Assembly: GCA_017520935.1 (NCBI GenBank) | Contig: JAFXEF010000008.1 | Span: 1-64,000 of the forward strand | Direction of reading: 5' to 3' | DNA: 64,000 bases | Source: Bacteroidaceae bacterium | Lineage (GTDB): Bacteria; Bacteroidota; Bacteroidia; Bacteroidales; Bacteroidaceae | Shown: piece by piece, positions 19,461 to 26,617 of the stretch | Position numbering within the stretch: position 1 is the first letter of the stretch | How the letters are laid out: every line of letters begins with the position of its first letter | Position numbers and translations under genes: made by a program | Notes under the pieces: generated by a model | The model's input: the letters and a program-made list of their open reading frames with translations, nothing else | The model's database searches: none | Told to the model about the DNA's origin: nothing

Positions 19461-21320
19461 ATGAAAAGAAAATCAATATTCTATACGATGGTGCTGTGCA
19501 CTGTATTGGGCATATTTACAGCGTGCGAAGATATGTTTGACTTGACCTCTTCGTCGGTACAGTACGAGGGTAGTCATGACATCAATTCACCGGCCGACAG
19601 CTTGTATTCCGTGATAGGTGTCTTGAGCAAGGTGCAGGGTATTGCCGATCGCACAGTGCTCCTTGGCGAGCTCCGTGGTGACTTGGTGGACGAGAATGTC
19701 AATACCGAGAACGACCTGCGTGAGATTATCAACTACAATGTGTCGCCCTCAAATCCCTATTACAACTACAGTGACTACTACGCAGTCATCAACAATTGCA
19801 ATTATTTCCTCTCTAAGGTCGATACCACTGTGCTTGTGTCCAATCAGCCAGTGCTGTTGCGTGAGTATGCTGTGGTAAAGGCCATTCGTGCTTGGACCTA
19901 CTTGCAGATGACCCTCGTCTATAGGTCTGTACCATTCATCACCGAGCCTATCCTTTCGGTGGTAGATGCAGAGAAGGATTATCCCTATTACACTTTTGAG
20001 GATGTGTGCGACTACTTCATTGCCGACCTTCTTCCCTATGTTGATACCGAATATCCCAACTATGGCGAGATTAATAAGATTGCTTCGCGCAAGATGTTCT
20101 TCCCCATCCGTCTGCTCTTGGGCGACATGTATCTGTGGAAAGAGGACTATGCAAACGCTTTCCGCTACTATGCCGAGTATATGTACAACGAAGAATTGGG
20201 TACTGTCAGCAATGGTGTGTCCGTGAGTGGGTTCAATGCCAATACCAATGATTTCGCTGGTTTGTCGATATTCACCTCTACAGATGAGAACATCTGTATC
20301 ATCCCTATGGCCGAAAGTAAGCTGAGCGGTACCACCACGAACCTCAACAATATCTTCAGTTCTACCGATGTCAATGAGGGGAAGCGACCCATATCACCCT
20401 CGTATGCATGGAAAGAGCTGGCCGAGAAGCAGGATTATGCCTATGAGCAGAATGCCACCACCATCCGCCATATCGCATGTGGTGATGCACGTGCTATCAG
20501 AGACTATCGTTTGTATGAATGGACCGACGGCTCATACAATCCTAACTTGCCCGATGAGGAGGAGTGGTATCGGATAAATGTGGAGAGCAAGTATCTGGTT
20601 AATTACAAATATCGTAACAGATATCCTCTTCCCGTATACACCATCGGTAACGTATACCTCCGCATGGCCGAGGCCCTCAACCGCATGGGCGATTGCGAGT
20701 CGGCTTTCACTATCCTCAAGGATGGTGTGGCTTCAGTGCGTATTGTCGATGGCAACATCTCGTTTATGATACCTACAGCTGAGAACACAGGCTATAAGGG
20801 TATCCACGCTCGTGGCTCGGGTGCGGCAGGCAAGAACGATGAGTATCACCTCCCCACCTATGAGGACTTTGTGCCCTCAAGTGTGGAGCCTACAGTTACC
20901 GCCTACCTCGTGAACGATACCCTGTATGATGTGTCTGCAGGTGTCGTGGGAGACACCATCGTGTATTTCACCGTATATCATTCAGAGGATGAGGGTGAGT
21001 ACGGACAGTACGCCGTGTCAGAGTGGCGCAATCCTGACCGCAAAAAAGACAAGGAGAGCCCCGATACACTTATCATGAATGTATACCCCAGGAACTATCT
21101 CGTGGAGAAGGTGGAGGATCTCATTGTTGACGAAATGGCTTTGGAGACAGCCTTTGAGGGTAACCGCTTTGCTGATTTGATGCGTGTTGCTCAGCATCGT
21201 GATGACCCTACCTATTTGGCCGATAAGGTGGCTCGCCGTAAGGGTGAGAACCATCCGCGCAACGAAGAGCTCTTCGTGCGTCTCTCTACCCCTGATAATT
21301 GGTTCATCAATAAGGAGTAA
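19461..21320 (+). CDS. SusD/RagB-family nutrient-binding lipoprotein
   Basis: The 619-residue lipoprotein has a lipobox ending IFTAC (Cys 22) followed by EDMFDLTSS. SusD hallmarks are present: VKAIRAWTYLQMTLVYRSVPFI in the N-terminal TPR region and ALETAFEGNRFADLMR near the C-terminus. It is longer than the usual 500-560 residues because of an insertion around 440-530. It closes the operon and is followed by a perfect terminator hairpin 20 nt after the stop. Confidence 0.93.
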   Translation: MKRKSIFYTMVLCTVLGIFTACEDMFDLTSSSVQYEGSHDINSPADSLYSVIGVLSKVQGIADRTVLLGELRGDLVDENVNTENDLREIINYNVSPSNPYYNYSDYYAVINNCNYFLSKVDTTVLVSNQPVLLREYAVVKAIRAWTYLQMTLVYRSVPFITEPILSVVDAEKDYPYYTFEDVCDYFIADLLPYVDTEYPNYGEINKIASRKMFFPIRLLLGDMYLWKEDYANAFRYYAEYMYNEELGTVSNGVSVSGFNANTNDFAGLSIFTSTDENICIIPMAESKLSGTTTNLNNIFSSTDVNEGKRPISPSYAWKELAEKQDYAYEQNATTIRHIACGDARAIRDYRLYEWTDGSYNPNLPDEEEWYRINVESKYLVNYKYRNRYPLPVYTIGNVYLRMAEALNRMGDCESAFTILKDGVASVRIVDGNISFMIPTAENTGYKGIHARGSGAAGKNDEYHLPTYEDFVPSSVEPTVTAYLVNDTLYDVSAGVVGDTIVYFTVYHSEDEGEYGQYAVSEWRNPDRKKDKESPDTLIMNVYPRNYLVEKVEDLIVDEMALETAFEGNRFADLMRVAQHRDDPTYLADKVARRKGENHPRNEELFVRLSTPDNWFINKE

Positions 21321-21340
21321 TCTCCTACATTTACGGATAG

Positions 21341-21374
21341 AATTGGCAGGCAACCGTTGCCTGCCAATTTTTTT
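21341..21374 (+). terminator. Strong intrinsic terminator of the FAS1/SusCD operon
   Basis: A perfect 13-bp stem (21341-21353 with 21357-21369, core TTGGCAGGCAA) has a 3-nt loop and is followed by seven T residues. It marks the end of the 16-kb operon. Confidence 0.95.
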
Positions 21375-21504
21375 CTCATAAGTTCTGGATTCTTGATTCC
21401 CTGCATGAATTTATGGTGTATCAATGAAACTTAATGCCGGACAAAACAGCATTGAAGCAAAATCACCCCCTCACGAAGAAAATTTTGTTTCTACGCGATA
21501 AAAA

Positions 21505-21530
21505 TTTTGTTTCATCGCGATGAAACAAAA
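21505..21530. repeat. 26-bp perfect palindrome
   Basis: TTTTGTTTCATCG at 21505-21517 is followed at once by its exact reverse complement. A partial direct copy (AATTTTGTTTC, then CGCGAT) sits just upstream at 21481-21499. There is no loop, so a bound dimeric protein or a cruciform is more likely than an RNA hairpin. Confidence 0.85.
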
Positions 21531-21861
21531 ATCGCCTCCTTTACAAGGGAAAATCGGCTACCGTGAGATGTCCGCGGACAGACGGTATTGGCCGGACGTC
21601 TGTTGGTGGATATAGGAGGAAGCTGTATCTTCGTATGTTGAGTATCTTTTCTGTTACTTACCTGTAGGTGTTTGTAAACTACATCTGCGAGCATTAATCG
21701 TTTGGAGACGCAAAATCCGCAGAGCCTCCAAGATGGTGCTAAAGCACACTCCTTGGTGAAGCTAAAGCTTCATTCGTCGCAAAGATACTATTTTCTTTAT
21801 TAAAACAAAAGAAATGCTCATTTTTCGTGTTTCGAAAGAGGTCAGAGACCCTACCTCAACA

Positions 21862-21879
21862 CCCTCGGATATCCGAGGG
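21862..21879. repeat. 18-bp perfect palindrome
   Basis: CCCTCGGATATCCGAGGG reads the same on both strands. It lies in the gene-free stretch and no flanking promoter was recognised. It could be an operator or part of a mobile-element remnant. Confidence 0.85.
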
Positions 21880-22010
21880 GACGAAACGTCAGGTATAGGA
21901 CACTTTGTGGGTCGCTCAGAAGCTGTTTGGATTTTGCTGCCCAACTGGGAAACATTTGCAGCCCAACTGGTGCGCAAATTTTGGGCCTTAAAACAGCCGT
22001 CTTTTTCGAC

Positions 22011-22200
22011 AGGTAAACTCGGTCAACGCGGTAAACTCACCTGCTTTCAGGAGGGGGAAAGAGCTTGATATTATATCATATATATTATTATATAATTATT
22101 ATTAATAATATTACCCTATATATAGGGCTTTCCGTGCCTGCCCTAAGTGACATGTAAAAAATAAGAACAAGTGAGTTTACCGCGTTGACCGAGTTTACCT
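22011..22200. repeat. 30-bp perfect inverted repeat around an AT-rich centre
   Basis: The arms at 22011-22040 and 22171-22200 are exact reverse complements. Each arm is built from nonamers (two GGTAAACTC units around GGTCAACGC). The 130-nt centre holds a nearly pure A/T stretch (22070-22113) and the palindrome CCCTATATATAGGG at 22114-22127. No flanking target duplication was seen. It may be a non-autonomous element or a long RNA stem. Confidence 0.85.
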
Positions 22201-22336
22201 TGTCTACTGACGAAGTTTAAGATAGGATGTAGTTACCCTCTCTCCGGGTATCGAATAGCACTTGCTCTTCCTGCTAAGTCTGTGTGTTGCGCCAGTTACG
22301 TCCGTTCTATATGTGCCACGGCAATGCCTTTATTGC

Positions 22337-24256
22337 TCATCTCTCCTTTACCAGCATCACACACTGCTTGCAGTCGAACTCCAGGGCGAAACGACGGCCG
22401 TCGGCCGAGACGAGGGCGAAAGGTTCGCGATAGGGAGACTTGATGCCTCCGTGGCGCGGGCACCAGCCCATCGCATAGCGCAAGCAATGGCGGCAAAACA
22501 TCAGCGTGACTCCACGTGGAGCCTTGAGCTCGTAGGCTGGAGCAATCTCCTTGGCTCCTTGTGAACGATAGAATGCCTCGGAACAATGGTTGGCTACGTT
22601 GGCAAGATAAGTAAGGGATGGCCTCTCTCCTTCCTCCGCCACGGAGAGGTGACTTGGTGACTGCATTCGCATATCCCCCTCCTTGGGAGGGGGTAGGGTA
22701 GGCCTCCTCAGTTTGCTTGTCCTCCCATACGCCTCTACCGCTGCACGACGCATCTCGGCCACTGCGGAGGAGGGAATAAACCAGTTGCCGGTGAAGTCAA
22801 TCTCAACAGTACGTGCCATAAGGATGGTGCCGCCGAGTTTGGATAGCTGGGCTTCGATGCCGGTACGCTGCTCGGTGCGTGCCAGCTCCTTGTCGCGGGT
22901 GAAGGAGACGGTGGCGCTACGTCCCTGCTCATCGGTAAAGGTGAGGGCAAACCCGAAGGAGACCTCGCGCAGACGTATATCTATAGGTATACGCCGCTCG
23001 GCCGAAGGGCGTGAAAGCAGACGCTCGAACTCCATGTCGTAGTTGCGGAAGAGGGGGGTGCGGATGCGGAGCGTGCGTGGCATATCCTTGGGATAGAGGC
23101 GGGTGCCTTCTACTCTATTCACGCGGAAGCCTTGCAGTTGGCCGTTCTCGTCGATATAGCAGAGCCCGTCACCGTTATGGAACGCCTTCACTGATGACAC
23201 GGCGATATAGCCGCGCCCCACCTCCTTGACGTGGCCTGCAGGCTCGCCCATGGCCTTGGGAGTAGCAAAGGAGGTGATATCGGTGCGTTGTCCCGTGAGG
23301 AAGTAGTCGGTAAAACCGCGGTTGAAGCTCTTGTCGAGCTGGGGGGTAAAGGTATAGGTGCTCACACCATACGAAGCCCGCCTATATTCGGGACGACGGG
23401 CAAGGATGGCATCGATGGCCTGGCGGTAGTGGGCGGTGACGTTCTTGACGTACGATACATCTTTCAGGCGTCCCTCAATCTTGAACGAGCAGACACCTGC
23501 ATCCATCATGGCCTCAAGGTGGGCACTGCGGTTCATATCCCTCAGCGAGAGCAAGTGTCGGTTGCGCTCGATGACATGTCCGTCGGCATCGACCAGCGTG
23601 AAGGGCAGACGGCAGAACTGGGCACACTCGCCTCTATTGGCACTGCGCCCGAAGCAGGCTTGCGAGGCATAGCACTGTCCGCTATAGCTCACGCAGAGGG
23701 CACCATGCACGAAAGCCTCGAGCGGTACGGGACAGGCACGGTGGATGGCCGCAATATCCTGCAGTGAGAGTTCACGGGCCAGCACTACCTGCGAGAACCC
23801 CACGGAGTGGAGCCACTGTACCTTCTCGGGGGTGCGGTTGTCGGTTTGCGTGCTGGCATGTAGTGCTATGGGTGGTAGGTTCATCGTGAGCAAGGCCATA
23901 TCCTGCACGATGAGAGCGTCTATGCCGATGCGGTAGAGCTGCCACACAAGAGCCTCGGCTTCGGCCAATTCGTCATCATAGATGATGGTGTTGAGTGTCA
24001 CGTATACTCGGGCACCAAACTGATGGGCATACGCTGCCAGTTGGCGCAGGTCATCGATGGAGTTGCCCGCTGCAGCACGAGCACCATACTTGGGGGCACC
24101 TATGTATACGGCATCGGCTCCGTGGCGGATGGCCTCGATACCGCACTCGAGGTTCTTGGCAGGTGCTAATAGCTCGATTGGGGGCCTCTTCCCACCCCTC
24201 TCCCAAGGAGAGGGAGTCACAGACAGTTCGGGATTATCACCATTACGTGTAGCCAT
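22337..24256 (-). CDS. U32-family protein (TrhP/RlhA-like RNA hydroxylation factor)
   Basis: The protein carries the U32 signature at 180-198 (EAFVHGALCVSYSGQCYAS) and a Cys cluster at 188, 195, 201, 211 and 215. The family was first called collagenase-like. Characterised bacterial members instead take part in prephenate-dependent hydroxylation of tRNA U34 (TrhP) or 23S rRNA (RlhA). The length (639) is nearer the long RlhA type, but the subtype is not certain. Two copies of the dispersed inverted element lie inside the frame: one forms the N-terminal extension (about residues 14-25), the other an insertion at about 517-546. Without the first, the protein would begin near PIELLAPAKN. It starts 3 nt after metA and is probably co-transcribed with it. 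Confidence 0.85.
   Translation of the reverse strand: MATRNGDNPELSVTPSPWERGGKRPPIELLAPAKNLECGIEAIRHGADAVYIGAPKYGARAAAGNSIDDLRQLAAYAHQFGARVYVTLNTIIYDDELAEAEALVWQLYRIGIDALIVQDMALLTMNLPPIALHASTQTDNRTPEKVQWLHSVGFSQVVLARELSLQDIAAIHRACPVPLEAFVHGALCVSYSGQCYASQACFGRSANRGECAQFCRLPFTLVDADGHVIERNRHLLSLRDMNRSAHLEAMMDAGVCSFKIEGRLKDVSYVKNVTAHYRQAIDAILARRPEYRRASYGVSTYTFTPQLDKSFNRGFTDYFLTGQRTDITSFATPKAMGEPAGHVKEVGRGYIAVSSVKAFHNGDGLCYIDENGQLQGFRVNRVEGTRLYPKDMPRTLRIRTPLFRNYDMEFERLLSRPSAERRIPIDIRLREVSFGFALTFTDEQGRSATVSFTRDKELARTEQRTGIEAQLSKLGGTILMARTVEIDFTGNWFIPSSAVAEMRRAAVEAYGRTSKLRRPTLPPPKEGDMRMQSPSHLSVAEEGERPSLTYLANVANHCSEAFYRSQGAKEIAPAYELKAPRGVTLMFCRHCLRYAMGWCPRHGGIKSPYREPFALVSADGRRFALEFDCKQCVMLVKER
22620..22705. 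repeat. Dispersed bipartite inverted element, copy a (inside the U32 gene)
   Basis: The left arm (22620-22649, starting GGCCTCTC) and right arm (22675-22705, core CTCCTTGGGAGG, ending AGGCCT) face each other across 25 nt. The pair is in frame with the U32 coding sequence and encodes a proline- and glutamate-rich insertion (PTLPPPKEGD, then VAEEGERPS). Confidence 0.8.
24183..24214. repeat. Dispersed inverted element, single arm, copy e
   Basis: One arm (GGCCTCTTCCC..., core CTCCCAAGGAG) lies at the 5' end of the U32 gene and encodes PSPWERGGKRPP in its N-terminal extension. No facing second arm was found nearby, unlike the other copies. Confidence 0.75.
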
Positions 24257-24259
24257 ACT

Positions 24260-25177
24260 TTACTTGATGTCTTCCAATCTATACGGTGTTGCCTGATATA
24301 CGTAGTAGTTGAGCCAATTGTTGAAGAGCAGGTTGGCATGGCCGCGCCATGTCACCAAGGGAGGTTGTGAGGGATCATCGTTGCGGTAGTAGTGGCGGGG
24401 CATCTCGATGGGAAGCCCTTTGGCAAGGTCACGTTTGTATTCGGTGTCAAGTGTCAGCGGCGAGTACTCGGAGTGGCCCGTGAGGAATATCTCACGGCCT
24501 CCACGTGCCATTACCATATATACACCGCTCTCCTCACTCTCGGCCAGGATGTCAAGTTCAGGATTGCGTTCTATGTCTTCACGGCGAATCTCGGTGTGGC
24601 GGCTATGGGGAATGGAAAACTCATCGTCGAAGCCGCGGAAGATGGGTAGCTCGGGGTTGCTGACGCGATGTTTGAAAATACCAAACATTTTCTTGTCCAA
24701 CGGATATTTGGGTATGCCGTAGTGATGATACAGTCCCGCTTGTGCTGCCCAGCATATATATAAGGTGGAGGTTACATTGTGGCGTGCCCAGTCGAATATC
24801 TCGGTCATCTCTTTCCAGTAGCTCACCTCCTCGAAGTCCATCTGCTCTACAGGGGCACCGGTGATGATGAATCCGTCGTACTTGTGGTGGCGCATCTCCT
24901 CGAAGTCTGTGTAGAAAGCCCTCATGTGTTCGATGGGTGTATTCTTCGATGTATGGCTCTTCACCTTCATGAAACTGAGCTCTATCTGCAACGGAGAGTT
25001 AGAGAGCAGGCGCACGAGGTCGGTCTCGGTAGTGATTTTGAGCGGCATCAGGTTAAGCACGGCAATACGCAGGGGGCGGATATCCTGCGAAGTGGCACGT
25101 GTAGTGTCCATCACGAAGATATTCTCCTGCTTCAGCAACTCTATTGCCGGCAACTTATCAGGCAGTGTTAATGGCAT
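24260..25177 (-). CDS. metA: Homoserine O-acetyltransferase (MetA family)
   Basis: This enzyme activates homoserine for methionine synthesis. The 305 residues match MetA along the whole length. The catalytic Cys 142 lies in ICWAAQAGLYH; His 235 and Glu 237 lie in LTGHSEYSPL. Residue 111 is Glu (GAPVE). In studied MetA enzymes Glu at this position favours acetyl-CoA and Gly favours succinyl-CoA, so this is predicted to be an acetyltransferase despite its MetA fold. A TATCTTTG box lies 28 nt upstream at 25205-25212. The U32 gene follows after 3 nt. Confidence 0.95.
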   Translation of the reverse strand: MPLTLPDKLPAIELLKQENIFVMDTTRATSQDIRPLRIAVLNLMPLKITTETDLVRLLSNSPLQIELSFMKVKSHTSKNTPIEHMRAFYTDFEEMRHHKYDGFIITGAPVEQMDFEEVSYWKEMTEIFDWARHNVTSTLYICWAAQAGLYHHYGIPKYPLDKKMFGIFKHRVSNPELPIFRGFDDEFSIPHSRHTEIRREDIERNPELDILAESEESGVYMVMARGGREIFLTGHSEYSPLTLDTEYKRDLAKGLPIEMPRHYYRNDDPSQPPLVTWRGHANLLFNNWLNYYVYQATPYRLEDIK

Positions 25178-25204
25178 AATTCTGTACTTTTCGCGATTTT
25201 ACTG

Positions 25205-25236
25205 CAAAGATACGAACAAACGAGCGAGAAATATAA
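25205..25236 (-). promoter_or_regulatory. metA promoter with extended CTCGCTCGTTTGTTCG motif
   Basis: On the minus strand TATTTCTCGCTCGTTTGTTCG runs straight into the -7 box TATCTTTG (25205-25212). The predicted start of transcription is about 20 nt before the ATG. A clear TTTG at -33 is not visible. Near-identical sequence recurs at 25285-25320 and a related version at 39197-39220. Confidence 0.65.
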
Positions 25237-25284
25237 AGTTTACTTGAATATTTATTGCAGCGAGTGCAGTGTATCTTCGCGGTT

Positions 25285-25320
25285 TACCGCAAAGAGCGAA
25301 CAAACGAGCGAGAAATATCA
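25285..25320 (-). promoter_or_regulatory. Second, degenerate copy of the metA promoter motif
   Basis: The same 22-nt block (ATATTTCTCGCTCGTTTG then TTCG) is repeated about 84 nt upstream of the metA promoter. Its -7 box has decayed to CTCTTTG (one base shorter, no TA). It may be an upstream regulatory copy or a dead duplicate. Confidence 0.4.
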
Positions 25321-25387
25321 GTGTTTTCCCGTCAGAGGCTGACCATCAGCCCTTACAGACTTTTTGGTCAGTTTAAGGTGGATTTTT

Positions 25388-26527
25388 CTATTTCTGGGGG
25401 AATCCGTATTCCTTGTATCCACTACACAGTGTCCGACTATAGCTTCCCACGATACCGAGTCCGCCTCGGATGTTGCAGTGGATGTGGGTGGGCTCTCCAA
25501 CGAAGGCACCCCCTATCATTGCGTATGATGAAGCGGTGTTGAGGTAGCGGTAATAGTCTTCGCTCAGTGTCTCCAGTGTGAAGGAGTAGTGGTAGGTGGC
25601 GCGGCTGACGGTGTCGGCAGGGAATATATAGCCACTTCCTTCATCCATGTCATCGTCCCAGCCACTCTCGGGATCGTACATGTCGTCGCTCGTGGCGGGT
25701 GTCTCCAGCAACATTAGGAAATCAATGGCAGGTACTCCCTGGTCGTTCCGTAAGTGCTCGTCGGTAAAGAGTAACGAATTGTAGCTCGACATATACATCA
25801 GTCCTCCGAGGAGCTGCCCCGTACTTTCACTGTTGGTGAAGAGTCTGCTGCTACTCTCGGTGAGGAGGTAGTGAGGGTAGAAAGTCTCCTGATAGGTGGC
25901 CTGGGGGGTACGCTTCGTGTATATGTCCTCGCGGAACATTACCTCATAGCTACCCTCATAGTTGATGGTCAGACGGTAGTAGTTGGCCTCGTCGGCAGGG
26001 TCATCGATATGGATGTTTACGACCAATGCACTATCAACATCGCTGAGCAGCATCCCGCTCAAGGGGTCGCCGGGCTTTACAAAAGGCTGCATGGCTGTGG
26101 TTGTTACGTTAACAGTAGTGGGTGACATCACACGCTGTGTGGCGGTGGCAGTGCCGAGAGGGTGTATGGCTGTAAGGGTGACTTCATCGCCTGCGTTGAG
26201 GCCGTAGTGACTGACGTATTTCTCGGCAGCAGCGTCATAGGTGAGTGTGTGCTCTTCGCCGTTGATGGTGGCAGTGACGGTAGCATCGCTCAGACGTTGG
26301 GGCTCCTCCGTATCGAGGAAATGGACGGTGCGGCTCACGGTAGCCGTGAGTTGTTCGCCATCAGGGGTGAGTATGGCATTGAGTACCAACTTGGGGGCTC
26401 CAATCTCAGCATCGTAGGGGATGTCGTTGACGCAGGAGGAGAACATCATTGCAATGAAGAGGCCTCCCCAACCCTTCCCAAGGAGGGGCTTTAGAATATC
26501 GCGGATTATATGGTGATTTGTTTTCAT
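25388..26527 (-). CDS. DUF4249 surface lipoprotein, partner of the adjacent TonB-dependent receptor
   Basis: The 379-residue lipoprotein has its Cys at 32 (MMFSSC) followed by VNDIPYDAEIGAPKLVLNAIL, the typical DUF4249 opening. The body is beta-rich, with a middle transthyretin-like stretch (TATINGEEHTLTYD). In Bacteroidetes this family is encoded next to a carboxypeptidase-domain TonB receptor, as here, and is thought to be a surface component of that importer. The substrate is unknown. Unusually, the n/h part of the signal peptide (ILKPLLGKGWGGLFIA) is encoded by an arm of the dispersed inverted element at 26460-26488. Confidence 0.85.
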   Translation of the reverse strand: MKTNHHIIRDILKPLLGKGWGGLFIAMMFSSCVNDIPYDAEIGAPKLVLNAILTPDGEQLTATVSRTVHFLDTEEPQRLSDATVTATINGEEHTLTYDAAAEKYVSHYGLNAGDEVTLTAIHPLGTATATQRVMSPTTVNVTTTAMQPFVKPGDPLSGMLLSDVDSALVVNIHIDDPADEANYYRLTINYEGSYEVMFREDIYTKRTPQATYQETFYPHYLLTESSSRLFTNSESTGQLLGGLMYMSSYNSLLFTDEHLRNDQGVPAIDFLMLLETPATSDDMYDPESGWDDDMDEGSGYIFPADTVSRATYHYSFTLETLSEDYYRYLNTASSYAMIGGAFVGEPTHIHCNIRGGLGIVGSYSRTLCSGYKEYGFPQK

Positions 26528-26612
26528 TATTATATGCTTGTTCTTGGATTTCTATGATTAGTTTGTTGATGTATAGCCTGTAGCCCTCTCCTTGGGAGGG
26601 GTTGGGGAGGCC
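26460..26612. repeat. Dispersed bipartite inverted element, copy b
   Basis: The left arm at 26460-26488 (AGGCCTCCCCAACCC..., core TCCCAAGGAGG) and right arm at 26584-26612 (core CTCCTTGGGAGG, ending GGGGAGGCC) are imperfect reverse complements about 95 nt apart. The left arm codes for part of the DUF4249 signal peptide; the right arm lies in the gap between it and the TonB receptor gene. Confidence 0.85.
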
Positions 26613-26617
26613 TCCTG

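Larger units (their letters stand above)
21375..22336. other. Gene-free, palindrome-rich intergenic region
   Basis: About 960 nt lie between the operon terminator and the convergent U32 gene, and no convincing gene was found. Several perfect or near-perfect dyads stand out: a 26-bp palindrome at 21505-21530, TGTCCGCGGACA at 21569-21580, GTGCTAAAGCAC at 21736-21747, GAAGCTAAAGCTTC at 21758-21771, an 18-bp palindrome at 21862-21879, and a 30-bp inverted repeat at 22011-22040/22171-22200. Such density is unusual next to the rest of the window. A structured RNA, a decayed mobile element or stacked protein-binding sites are all possible. Confidence 0.7.

Noticed and set aside
21814..22068. 84-residue plus-strand frame in the palindrome-rich stretch
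   Set aside because: It runs through palindromes and one arm of the 30-bp inverted repeat, lacks a family resemblance and has no promoter; likely a chance frame.
26460..26612. Inverted element taken as a terminator pair
   Set aside because: No T-run follows either arm and copies also lie inside coding sequence.
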